From assembly GCA_963591995.1 (NCBI GenBank), contig CAVAUJ010000016.1:1-47693 (forward strand): a DNA stretch of 47,693 bases. Reading direction: 5' to 3'. Each line of letters opens with the position of its first letter. Within the stretch, counting starts at the first letter, position 1. Positions 17,911 through 25,738 of this stretch are shown piece after piece. Under the pieces are notes generated by a model that had not been told where the DNA came from, searched no databases, and saw only the letters and a list, made by a program, of their open reading frames with translations. The position numbers were made by a program, and so were the translations under genes. Origin of the DNA: CAG-791 sp963591995. GTDB lineage: Bacteria > Bacillota > Clostridia > Lachnospirales > Lachnospiraceae.

Positions 17911-19281
17911 TCAGGCGGACAAATGCAGCAGGTGCGTCGCAATCTGAAAATACGTCAGCAAGGATACCGCATCCACGATGGTGGTGATGAGGGGCGAAGC
18001 CATCACCGCAGGATCCAGATGGATCTTGGCGGCCACCAGCGGCAGACAGCAGCCGATGGCTTTTGCGAATACGACCACAACCACCAGGGTGAGACACACC
18101 ACCAGGGCGACGGTTACATTCAGCCGGTCCAGGAGCAGGAGCTTCACGAAATTGGTGGCAGACAGCGTCACGCCGCACAGGAAAGCAACGCGCAGCTCCT
18201 TCCAGAGGGCCTTCGGCAAATCCGCGAATTCGATCTCATCCAGAGATAATCCGCGAATAATGGACACCGATGCCTGTGAGCCCGCATTTCCGCCGGTATC
18301 CATCAGCATCGGAATGTACGCCGTCAATATGACATAGGCCGCCAGCGCATTCTCGTAGCTCGTAATGATCGCTCCCGTAAAGGTGGCCGAAACCATCAGA
18401 ATCAGCAGCCACGGCATGCGGTTCTTATACGTTTCCAGAATCCCCGTCTTGAAATACGACTTGTCCGAAGGAACAATGGCCGCCATCTTCTCGATATCCT
18501 CGGTGGCCTCCTCCTCCATGATGTCCATGACGTCATCGATGGTAATGATGCCCACCAGCCGGTTTTCGTTGTCCACAACCGGCATCGCGGTAAAGTCGTA
18601 TTTCTGAAAGGCGTCCGCCACCTCTTCCTGATCCAGCAGCGTTCCGATGGAAATCACGTTCTCGTTCATGATATCGCCGATGATTTCCTCCGGCTTATGA
18701 ATCAGAAGATATCGCAGGGCCACCGTCCCGACCAGAATCCTCTCTTTGTTCAGGACATAGCAAATGTTGACCGTCTCCGAATCCAGACCGATGCTGCGGA
18801 TGCGCTCGATGGCATCCGCCACCGTCATGTCCTCCTTCAGATCCACATACTCGACCGTCATGACAGAGCCTGCGGAATCCTCCGGGTAACGCAGCAGGTG
18901 ATTGATGTCCGCCCGGGTATCCGGACGCGCGTTGGCCAGAATCTTCTTCACGACGTTTGCCGGCATCTCCTCCAGAAAATCCGTGGCATCGTCCGCCATC
19001 AGATTGTCGATCACACTGGATGCCTCTTTGTCCGAAAGGGACTGGATAATGTATTGCTGATCATCAATGTCCAGATCCGCAAAAACATCCGCCGCCATAT
19101 CCTTCGGCAGGATGCGGAAGATTTTGAGGGAATCCTCATCCTCCAGATCATCCATCACGGCCGCAACATCTGCTGCCTGCATTTCCGCGGCCGCCTGGCG
19201 AAGCTTTGTATACTGCTTGGACTCCAGAAGACCGATCAGAATTTCTTCATTCTGACGCTCCTCTTCTTCTCTGAACTCCAT
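17911..19281 (-). CDS. mgtE: Magnesium transporter MgtE
   Basis: MgtE is a homodimeric Mg2+ channel gated by its cytoplasmic N and CBS domains. The 456-residue product has the helical N domain (about 10-125), two CBS domains (about 130-255, ending DDVMDIMEEE), a connecting helix and five membrane segments. The pore signature PMLMDTGGNAGSQASV and the metal-site region DPAVMASPLITTIVDA are intact. The start at 19281 follows AAAGGAGGA. No M-box riboswitch is apparent upstream, but a short, strongly initiated leader frame overlaps the start out of frame. Confidence 0.97.
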   Translation of the reverse strand: MEFREEEERQNEEILIGLLESKQYTKLRQAAAEMQAADVAAVMDDLEDEDSLKIFRILPKDMAADVFADLDIDDQQYIIQSLSDKEASSVIDNLMADDATDFLEEMPANVVKKILANARPDTRADINHLLRYPEDSAGSVMTVEYVDLKEDMTVADAIERIRSIGLDSETVNICYVLNKERILVGTVALRYLLIHKPEEIIGDIMNENVISIGTLLDQEEVADAFQKYDFTAMPVVDNENRLVGIITIDDVMDIMEEEATEDIEKMAAIVPSDKSYFKTGILETYKNRMPWLLILMVSATFTGAIITSYENALAAYVILTAYIPMLMDTGGNAGSQASVSIIRGLSLDEIEFADLPKALWKELRVAFLCGVTLSATNFVKLLLLDRLNVTVALVVCLTLVVVVVFAKAIGCCLPLVAAKIHLDPAVMASPLITTIVDAVSLLTYFQIATHLLHLSA

Positions 19282-19358
19282 GGCAAGAATCCTCCTTTAT
19301 GTGTGGTTTTAATGCAACTTCGTCCTGGGGCCGAACCGTCCGATGTCCCTCGTTCCAT
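19236..19358 (-). CDS. Candidate 40-codon leader ORF overlapping mgtE start
   Basis: A perfect AGGAGGT lies 7 bases upstream of an ATG at 19358. The frame runs 40 codons and stops inside mgtE (TGA at 19236-19238), out of frame with it, so its translation would pass over the mgtE ribosome site and start codon. The peptide begins MERGTSDGSAPGRSC and has no recognisable domain. A regulatory leader is inferred only from the ribosome site and overlap. Confidence 0.35.
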   Translation of the reverse strand: MERGTSDGSAPGRSCIKTTHKGGFLPWSSEKKRSVRMKKF

Positions 19359-19481
19359 GAAAACCACCTCCTTTCCTGCCATAGATTACACGCCAGCCAC
19401 CTTCGGATTTTCCAAATGGATCCATTACAGGAAAATCAGGATGGGACGGAACCGTCACTTTTTCAAAACAGCAGTATCAGT

Positions 19482-20123
19482 TTAGACTCCCTCCATTCCA
19501 ATGTCAAAACCATAAAATCCTTTTTCCGTAGAATTAACCTGAATCTTACCTCCGCTTAATTCACACAGATCCGTACGGACGCGCATCACACCCTCCGCCG
19601 GCACGACAATGCTCTGCTGCACCTTTTCGGTATACTCAATCCCGCGGCTTGCAATGCCCTCCCTCTCCAGATAATGCCGGACAGAATCGAGAAAAGGATA
19701 CTCCATGGTCAGCAGCAGGATCTCACCCTCCCGCATACATACCGGCTCCGCCGCCTGCAGGGCAGCCTTCGCCGCGGCCGTGTAGGCACGGACAAGGCCG
19801 CCGGTTCCCAGCAGCGTCCCGCCAAAATACCGCGTGACAACAATCAGGACGCCGGTACACCCGGCGCCCTCTATCACGTTCAGAATCGGGAGTCCCGCCG
19901 TTCCCTGCGGTTCTCCGTCATCCGAGGCCCTCTTGCGATCCCGATTCTCTCCCAGCACGTACGCGCTGCAATGGTGCCTGGCATCATAATGCAGCTTCCG
20001 AATCCGTGCAAGGTGGGCAGCCGCCTCCTCTTCCGAGGAGATCGGAATTGCCTCCCCCAGAAACCGGGATCTCTTCTCTTCGTATTCACCCTCTCCGATT
20101 TTCCGTATGGTATAGTAGGCCAT
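19482..20123 (-). CDS. YigZ/IMPACT family protein
   Basis: The 213-residue product belongs to the UPF0029/IMPACT family (YvyE in Bacillus, YigZ in E. coli), with no firmly established bacterial function. Visible family motifs are KRSRFLGEAIPI near the N-terminus, HHCSAYVLG, ASDDGEPQGTAGLP and VVTRYFGGTLLGTGGLVRAY, followed by a C-terminal EF-G-V-like domain. The start at 20123 follows GGAGAACGGGAA, directly after the PBP stop, so it is probably co-transcribed with the PBP. Product length is standard. Confidence 0.93.
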   Translation of the reverse strand: MAYYTIRKIGEGEYEEKRSRFLGEAIPISSEEEAAAHLARIRKLHYDARHHCSAYVLGENRDRKRASDDGEPQGTAGLPILNVIEGAGCTGVLIVVTRYFGGTLLGTGGLVRAYTAAAKAALQAAEPVCMREGEILLLTMEYPFLDSVRHYLEREGIASRGIEYTEKVQQSIVVPAEGVMRVRTDLCELSGGKIQVNSTEKGFYGFDIGMEGV

Positions 20124-20134
20124 TTCCCGTTCTC

Positions 20135-22945
20135 CTACTCTCCTGCCGTGCCTTCCGTTCCTGCCGCCGCACTCTGCTGCGCCTGCGAAAGAGCCTGCTG
20201 CGCCGCCGTCACCTGCTGCTGTGCAAAGTTGTAATTGGTCGTGGCGGTCGTAACCGCCTGCTGTGCTGTGGCCACCGCTGCGGCATCCCCGCTTTGCTGT
20301 GCTGCCACCAGCGTATCCTGCGCCGTCTGCAGGTTGGCAGCCGCCGCCTGCAGCGCTGCATTCGCCGCATCCAGGGTCGCCTGCGCGTTGCTCGTCGCCG
20401 CATTTGCCGCCGCCTCTGCCGCTGCGGCATCCATCTCCGCCTGCTGCTGTGCGATCAATTCCGCAATGTTGCTCTGTGCCATGTACTCTGCCGTATGGAT
20501 GCATTGCAATCCGGATTCCGAATAGGTTGCAACACCGGTTGTCTTGAACGGGCAGGCATCCGCCGCAGGAAGCCCGGAGTATGCGCAGATGGTGCCCTCA
20601 TAATGCACATCGCATTTCTCCGTAGGCACATTGTCCTCATCAAAATATTCCGTCGTCAGGGAGCCGTCGCACAGTCCTGTCACCGGGAGCTTTCCGGAAA
20701 GGCGGCACACGGTCATCTGCACAATGCCGGCCGGCTTCTCAAAATCAGAGGAGGGCAGATTCTCGTGAACCTTTTCCATGACGCCGCGCCAGATGGTCTT
20801 GGCGATGCCGGATTCCGAGCCCACCAGATCCGTGTTCTCGTCGTAGCCCGCCCAGGTTGTGCAGCAATAATAATTCGTATATCCGGCAAACCATACATCG
20901 TTTTCGTCCGAGGTGGTTCCTGTTTTGCCGGCGATGGGCGTAGTCCCGAAGTTGACCCTCGTTCCGGTTCCCTTTGTGACCACGTCCTCCATGGCGCTGG
21001 TCAGCAGCCAGGCCGTCGTTTCCTTGATCACCTGGCGCTTCTCGCGGATCTCCTCCGCATCCAGAATCACATTCCCGTCGTGATCCGTCACCTTTGTATA
21101 CAGCTTCGGCTCAATGTACTGACCGCCGTTGGCAATGGCCGCATAGGACGCATTCAGCTCAATGTTCTTGACACCGTCCGTGATGCCGCCGAGCGCCAGG
21201 GTGGGCTGCACGTCCGAGTAGACCTTGCCGTTCCTCACCTCATCCTTCACCAGGGTTGTGAAGCCGAAATCCAGAAGATACTGGTAGCCGAGCTCCGGCG
21301 TAATGTCCACCAGTGTCTTGACGGTCACAATGTTCATGGAATTCTGAATTCCGAGACGCAACGAGGACAGTCCCCGGTAGGATTCTCCGTACCAGTTGCG
21401 CACCGGTGTCCCGTCTGCATAGGAATAGGGGGCATCGTTCTGCGTCGTCGCCAGCGTCATGCCGCCGGCATCCAGCGCAGGTGCATAGGTGGACACCACC
21501 TTGAAGGTCGAGCCCGGCTGCCGCAGCGTATCCGTTGCGCGGTTCAGGGTACGGTTGGCTGTTTTCTCACCGCGACCGCCTGCAATGGCCAGGACATTTC
21601 CCGTGTGCTGATCCTCCAGCGTCAGAGAGATCTGCGGCTGCGCCGTGATGCTCTCGCTCTCGCCCAGCACCGTATCTCCCTCTCCTACAACAGCTGCCTT
21701 GTATTCCTCCTCCTTGGCCTGCGCATCCTCCTTTGTGTCGAAAATCATTGTGAAATACGCATTCGACTTCTTAAAATAGCTCTCCATCATCTCCGTGCTG
21801 TAGTTGGTGATGGTTCCGTCTGCAGACTGTACCGTCAGACGGTAATTCAGATACCAGCGGGTGCCGTTGGGATAGTTGCTCTCGTCGTTCACCACCTCGT
21901 CCACGATGGCCTGGATCTCCGAATCCTGCGTGGAATAAATATTCAGACCGCCGCTGTACAGGAGCGTGTAGGCCTGTGTCTCCGTGTAGCCGTTCTCCAT
22001 CAGGTCATCCAGCACCTCCTGTGTCAGCGCATCCACGAAATACGAATTGACGGCATTGTCAACGGTATTGTTGTCCACCACCTGAATGCGGGAGTAGACA
22101 TCGTCCGCCATTGCCTCATCGTACTCCGCCTGCGTGATCCAGCCCTGCTCCAGCATATTGCCCAGGACCTTCTTGCGGCGCTCCGCGTTGTGCTCCGGAT
22201 AGGTGATCGGATCGTAGTAGCTCGGATTCTGTGTGATTCCTGCGATCACAGCGCACTCCGAAAGGTTCAGCTTACTCACGGATTTGCCGAAATACCGCCT
22301 GGAAGCCGCCTCCACACCCAGCGTGCCGTGTCCGAGATTGATGGTATTCATGTAGTTCAGGAGGATCTCGTCCTTGCTCATGGTTTTCTCGAGCTCAATG
22401 GCCAGATACCACTCCTGAAACTTGCGGCGCAGCGACTCGGAAAAGGACTCATCCGTCCACCCTGTGAACACGTTGTTCTTCAGCAGCTGCTGGGTGATCG
22501 TACTGGCACCCTCCGAAAAATCGCCGCTGGTGATCCCGATCACGCCCGCACGCAGAATTCCCTGCACATCGATGCCCGGATGCTGATAGAAGCGTTCGTC
22601 CTCGATGGCGACAAAGGCATGCTGCAGATCCTCCGGCACCATGTCCAGCGTCACCGGGATACGGTTGGAATCCGTGGAAACCAGCTTCGCCGTCTGGTTG
22701 CCCTCGCTGTCGTATACGAAGGTAGAATAGCCGGTCGGTGTTACATCGATGTTGCCGATGTCCGGAGCGGAATCAATGATTCCGTTAAAGGCTCCCAGCC
22801 CCGCGCAGATCGCAACGCTGACGGCTCCCACGATCAGCAGGAAAACCAGCAGGCCAAAGATCAGCCCCACCTTATTGGCTCTTTTCGTCGTCTTGGAATC
22901 CAGGCTCTTGGCGCGTCTGGCAAGCCCCGCTCTTCCGTAATTCAT
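20135..22945 (-). CDS. Class A penicillin-binding protein (PBP1A-like)
   Basis: This bifunctional peptidoglycan synthase has a short basic cytoplasmic end, one membrane anchor (about 25-50), a GT51 glycosyltransferase domain (IEDERFYQHPGID with the catalytic Glu, GASTITQQLLKN, RRKFQEWYLAIELE) and a transpeptidase domain with QPGSTFK (catalytic Ser), SMN and GKTGTT. A Cys-containing region follows, then a tail of about 110 residues rich in Ala, Gln, Asn and Thr that is predicted by eye to form a helix or coiled coil. I use the ATG at 22945; a TTG at 22960 adds five residues and lies almost on top of AAAGG, so the start is uncertain. It is followed closely by the YigZ-family gene. Confidence 0.95.
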   Translation of the reverse strand: MNYGRAGLARRAKSLDSKTTKRANKVGLIFGLLVFLLIVGAVSVAICAGLGAFNGIIDSAPDIGNIDVTPTGYSTFVYDSEGNQTAKLVSTDSNRIPVTLDMVPEDLQHAFVAIEDERFYQHPGIDVQGILRAGVIGITSGDFSEGASTITQQLLKNNVFTGWTDESFSESLRRKFQEWYLAIELEKTMSKDEILLNYMNTINLGHGTLGVEAASRRYFGKSVSKLNLSECAVIAGITQNPSYYDPITYPEHNAERRKKVLGNMLEQGWITQAEYDEAMADDVYSRIQVVDNNTVDNAVNSYFVDALTQEVLDDLMENGYTETQAYTLLYSGGLNIYSTQDSEIQAIVDEVVNDESNYPNGTRWYLNYRLTVQSADGTITNYSTEMMESYFKKSNAYFTMIFDTKEDAQAKEEEYKAAVVGEGDTVLGESESITAQPQISLTLEDQHTGNVLAIAGGRGEKTANRTLNRATDTLRQPGSTFKVVSTYAPALDAGGMTLATTQNDAPYSYADGTPVRNWYGESYRGLSSLRLGIQNSMNIVTVKTLVDITPELGYQYLLDFGFTTLVKDEVRNGKVYSDVQPTLALGGITDGVKNIELNASYAAIANGGQYIEPKLYTKVTDHDGNVILDAEEIREKRQVIKETTAWLLTSAMEDVVTKGTGTRVNFGTTPIAGKTGTTSDENDVWFAGYTNYYCCTTWAGYDENTDLVGSESGIAKTIWRGVMEKVHENLPSSDFEKPAGIVQMTVCRLSGKLPVTGLCDGSLTTEYFDEDNVPTEKCDVHYEGTICAYSGLPAADACPFKTTGVATYSESGLQCIHTAEYMAQSNIAELIAQQQAEMDAAAAEAAANAATSNAQATLDAANAALQAAAANLQTAQDTLVAAQQSGDAAAVATAQQAVTTATTNYNFAQQQVTAAQQALSQAQQSAAAGTEGTAGE

Positions 22946-23006
22946 ATCGGTATCAATCAAACCTTTCTGTGCACAGCATTAAACATTCAGATATAAAGAT
23001 CTCTTC

Positions 23007-23035
23007 ATTTTACCGCATGGAATACCGGAAGGCAA
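23007..23035 (-). promoter_or_regulatory. Promoter of the PBP-yigZ unit
   Basis: On the minus strand TTGCCT (23030-23035) and TAAAAT (23007-23012) are 17 bases apart, about 60 bases upstream of the PBP start. Confidence 0.75.
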
Positions 23036-23133
23036 AAATGTTACGTTTGTGTTGCATCCGCGGGAGCTCCGTGGTAACGTATCGCTTGTTTCGTTAACCA
23101 TGTTCCACGAGTGTTCGCCGCGTCCCCTGCAGG

Positions 23134-23170
23134 CCGCGGTATCCTTCCCACTCGCACAAAACTAAAGGAG
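23134..23170 (+). promoter_or_regulatory. Probable preQ1-I-type riboswitch upstream of queT
   Basis: The leader can form a small H-type pseudoknot: GCGG pairs with TCGC, and TCCTT in the loop can pair with AAGGA downstream, separated by the A-rich ACAAAACTAA that is typical of preQ1-I aptamers. The second helix covers the AAAGGAG ribosome site, so ligand binding would block translation. It lies 7 bases before queT, a queuosine-precursor transporter. Identification is by eye; the loop does not match every consensus position. Confidence 0.55.
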
Positions 23171-23177
23171 ACACATC

Positions 23178-23684
23178 ATGCAAACTCATCAAAATCACAA
23201 GGTATTATTCTGCGTCCAGGCTGCCCTCATCGCCGCCCTCTACATTGTTCTGACCCAGCTTGCCGCCGGCTTTGATCTGGCAAGCGGTGCCATCCAGGTG
23301 CGATTCTCCGAGGTGCTGACCGTCCTCCCCTTCTTTACACCGGCCGCCGTCCCCGGCGTTGCCGTCGGTTGTCTTCTGGCCAACCTGCTCACAGGGAGCG
23401 CACTGCCTGACGTTATTTTCGGCACCCTCGCCACGCTGATCGGCGCCGTCCTCACCCATCGTCTCCGGAAGCACCGCTTCCTGTGCACGCTCCCTCCCGT
23501 GATTTCCAACGCAATCATCATTCCCCTCGTTCTGCGCTATGCCTATGGAACGCCCGGGGCCCTCTGGTTCTTCGCCCTCACGGTAGGCGCCGGAGAAATC
23601 ATCTGCTGCGTTCTCTTTGGCAGCGTATTGATCACCGCGTTGCAGCCTCACAGGACGCGCATTTTCGGAGACAATCCGAATTGA
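23178..23684 (+). CDS. queT: Queuosine precursor ECF transporter S component QueT
   Basis: The 168-residue membrane protein has about five to six hydrophobic segments and the QueT signature GAIQVRFSEVLTVLPFF, followed by AVPGVAVGCLLANLL and DVIFGTLATLIGA. It is the substrate-binding S component of an energy-coupling factor transporter for preQ1/preQ0-type precursors; the shared EcfAAT module is not in this window. AAAGGAG precedes the start and forms part of a probable preQ1 riboswitch. It is convergent with the next minus-strand gene. Confidence 0.93.
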   Translation: MQTHQNHKVLFCVQAALIAALYIVLTQLAAGFDLASGAIQVRFSEVLTVLPFFTPAAVPGVAVGCLLANLLTGSALPDVIFGTLATLIGAVLTHRLRKHRFLCTLPPVISNAIIIPLVLRYAYGTPGALWFFALTVGAGEIICCVLFGSVLITALQPHRTRIFGDNPN

Positions 23685-23729
23685 CCGCTTGCAGGCAAAT
23701 GAACCGATACGCTTTCCTCTGTATCTTTG

Positions 23730-25031
23730 TCAGAACGAGGAAGCCGTTTCCCCGGCTTCCGTTTCACCGGTTTCCTCCGTGTCGCTCCCGGAGGGAGCCG
23801 GTGTTTCTGTTTCCGTTTCGCTCTCCGCTTCTTTGGGCGCTTCTTTTGACGCTTCTTCCGGATCCGTGCTTCCTGTTTCCGAACCGTCTGTCGCCCCGCC
23901 GTTCTGCAGCTCCATGATCCGGCTCAGAATTGCGCCCTGCTCCTCCAGCAGCTTCTCCTGCGCATCAAATCGTTCGCCGCACTCCCGCAGCAGCTGCTCC
24001 AGCTGCGCCAGGCCGTACGTCTCGTGCTCCAGCGTTTCCTGCTGCTGTGCGTGCCGCGCAAGGAGCTCCTCCTGCAATCCCCGCTGGTTCTCCAGAATCC
24101 GCTCACACAGCTCATCCAGCTCACTCCGGAGGAGATTCTCCAGCTGCTCCTGCCGCTTCTCCGCCGAAGAGAACAGGTTTCTCTGCTCTTCCGCCATGGA
24201 ATTCTGCATTGCCTCCTGATTGGCGGAAATGGTTTCCCACTCCGACTGCAGCCGCGCATTCTGCTCGCTGACTGTGTTCAGCAGCTCCTGCATTGCCGTC
24301 AGCGTGGTGCGAACATTACTGACGCTTCCGTTGATGGAGCCCATCCCGCTGCTGATGGCCGACTGTATTCTGTCATGGTTTGCCGCAATGGTTTTCTCCA
24401 GAGAATCCAGGTCGGAGTCGGTTCCGTTTAAGACGTGCAGCAGCTCCTGGTACTCCTCCCGGCTTTCTCCGGATGCCTCCCGGATCAGCTTTCGAATGTC
24501 CTCCCTCACGTCCGAAAGCTGCACATCAACGGTCTGCTGCAGCTGCTCGGCATTCTTTCTGTTCTCTTCCCTTGTCGCTGCAGCGGTCGTTTCCGTCGAA
24601 TCCACACCGGCCCAGAGGCTCTCACTGACCTTTCGTTCCTCCTCCAGATTCGTCTGAATTGCGGAAAGCTGCTCAATCACATCATCCAGGTTCTGCCCGA
24701 TGGCATCGTCCGCAATGACGTTGTTCTCTTTGTAATCCGTCAGATTCTGCTGCATGGCGCTGACCTCCTGAAACAGAGAATCGTAGCCGTCGGCGTCCGT
24801 CAGCTGCCCGTTCAGCAGGGTCTCATCCACCGCCGACAGATACTGCCGGATCTCCTCCAGCTGCCGCGCAACGGACTCGTCCTTCGCCTGCTGTGCCTGC
24901 TGTCTTGCGATATTCCTCCGGAATTGAACCACCAGCAGGGTCAGTGTACAGCCCGCCAGAACCAGCACCGCCAGAAGGGCTGTCATTACCGGAGAGAATG
25001 CTCTCCTTTTCCTCATTGCTTCCCGCTCCAT
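23730..25031 (-). CDS. Membrane-anchored coiled-coil protein of unknown function
   Basis: I do not recognise this 433-residue protein. It has a basic N-terminus (MEREAMRKRRAF) and one hydrophobic segment (about residues 14-38), so it is probably a type II membrane protein. Almost all the rest is heptad-like sequence rich in Gln, Glu, Leu and Asn (about 40-375), a long coiled coil. The last 55 residues are very rich in Glu, Thr, Ser and Pro, resembling a cell-wall-spanning or disordered tail. The ATG at 25031 follows AAAGGA with 8-base spacing; longer in-frame starts run into the tRNA-Thr terminator. It could be a cell-surface or division-associated scaffold, but nothing in the context says which. 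Confidence 0.75.
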   Translation of the reverse strand: MEREAMRKRRAFSPVMTALLAVLVLAGCTLTLLVVQFRRNIARQQAQQAKDESVARQLEEIRQYLSAVDETLLNGQLTDADGYDSLFQEVSAMQQNLTDYKENNVIADDAIGQNLDDVIEQLSAIQTNLEEERKVSESLWAGVDSTETTAAATREENRKNAEQLQQTVDVQLSDVREDIRKLIREASGESREEYQELLHVLNGTDSDLDSLEKTIAANHDRIQSAISSGMGSINGSVSNVRTTLTAMQELLNTVSEQNARLQSEWETISANQEAMQNSMAEEQRNLFSSAEKRQEQLENLLRSELDELCERILENQRGLQEELLARHAQQQETLEHETYGLAQLEQLLRECGERFDAQEKLLEEQGAILSRIMELQNGGATDGSETGSTDPEEASKEAPKEAESETETETPAPSGSDTEETGETEAGETASSF

Positions 25032-25163
25032 GATCTTCGTCCTTTCTCCATCCGTGCAAGCCTTGATTTCACGCATGGAAAGAACCCGATCTCCTCTTTT
25101 GTCCGATTGAAAGAACACAATCTTCCCTTTCGCCCTGTTCCTCTTTCCCCTCTGCGGCAGCAA

Positions 25164-25200
25164 CAAAAAAGGTGCAGCTGAAACCATTCAGCTACACCTT
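25164..25200 (-). terminator. Terminator after tRNA-Thr
   Basis: AAGGTG.AGCTGAA pairs with TTCAGCT.CACCTT around an ACCA-type loop, then six T residues on the minus strand. It lies just past the tRNA. Confidence 0.9.
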
Positions 25201-25208
25201 AAACCATA

Positions 25209-25281
25209 AGCTGGCACCGGGAATCGGACCCGGGACCTCCGCACTACCAATGCGACGCTCTACCGACTGAGCCATGCCAGC
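25209..25281 (-). tRNA. tRNA-Thr (anticodon GGT)
   Basis: Acceptor GCTGGCA pairs with TGCCAGC, the D-arm contains AGTCGGTAGAGC, the anticodon loop TTGGTAG gives GGT, and the T-arm is GGGTCCGATTCCC. The discriminator is T and CCA is not encoded. It reads ACC. It has its own promoter and terminator. Confidence 0.95.
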
Positions 25282-25326
25282 ATATTCATCTGCGTCTGAC
25301 GCGGCGGAGCATCAAACGCAAGAAAG

Positions 25327-25355
25327 ATATTACCATAGGCTCTTCCGTGTGGCAA
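25327..25355 (-). promoter_or_regulatory. Promoter of tRNA-Thr
   Basis: On the minus strand TTGCCA (25350-25355) and TAATAT (25327-25332) have 17-base spacing, about 45 bases upstream of the tRNA. Confidence 0.8.
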
Positions 25356-25644
25356 GGGATTCTTCGCATTTTGTGTGTCCGTCTTTTTCTTTTTCCTCGC
25401 GCCGTTGTCAGGTATTTATGTAAAATACTCCCTTTTCCACGGCAATGAGGGCGGACGCACGCGGTTTGTGTCAGAAATTGTGTGCTGCTGAGAAAGAGGA
25501 ACGGCAGACAGAGCAGCCGCATCCATAGACAGGATTCCGATGTGTGAAATCTTTTCCCATGTCTTCCTCTGCCCCGCGGCCGCAGGGAGCGTTTGGAAGA
25601 CAATTCAAGGATACCCTTGCGTCCTCAAAGGGGCAAGACACAAT
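25356..25644. other. Non-coding gap with no recognised gene
   Basis: The interval between the tRNA-Thr promoter and the hairpin at 25645 holds no convincing gene. A 105-codon minus-strand frame (25286-25603) crosses the tRNA promoter and has an Arg-rich, unlikely composition. Confidence 0.6.
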
Positions 25645-25680
25645 AAGTGCCGGAAAAGCTCTCGCCTTTCCGGCACTTTT
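25645..25680 (-). terminator. Terminator of the glycan acyltransferase unit
   Basis: A perfect 12-bp stem AAGTGCCGGAAA with its complement and a 10-base loop lies about 60 bases past the SGNH-like gene. T-rich sequence follows on both strands (TTATTGTG on minus, TTTTGG on plus), so it could act in either direction. Confidence 0.7.
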
Positions 25681-25738
25681 GGCCAATTACCCCGTTCGGT
25701 ATCCACAGATTTATGAACAGCCCCGGCACCCTTTCCGG

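Noticed and set aside
19282..19481. Possible M-box magnesium riboswitch upstream of mgtE
   Set aside because: None of the conserved M-box segments was seen; only the leader frame stands out.
20006..22996. 996-codon plus-strand frame opposite the PBP gene
   Set aside because: Arg, His, Leu and Cys-rich shadow of a convincing PBP; the GC-rich third positions keep the antisense frame open.
25286..25603. 105-codon minus-strand frame in the gap beside tRNA-Thr
   Set aside because: It covers the tRNA promoter, is Arg-rich and has no good ribosome site.
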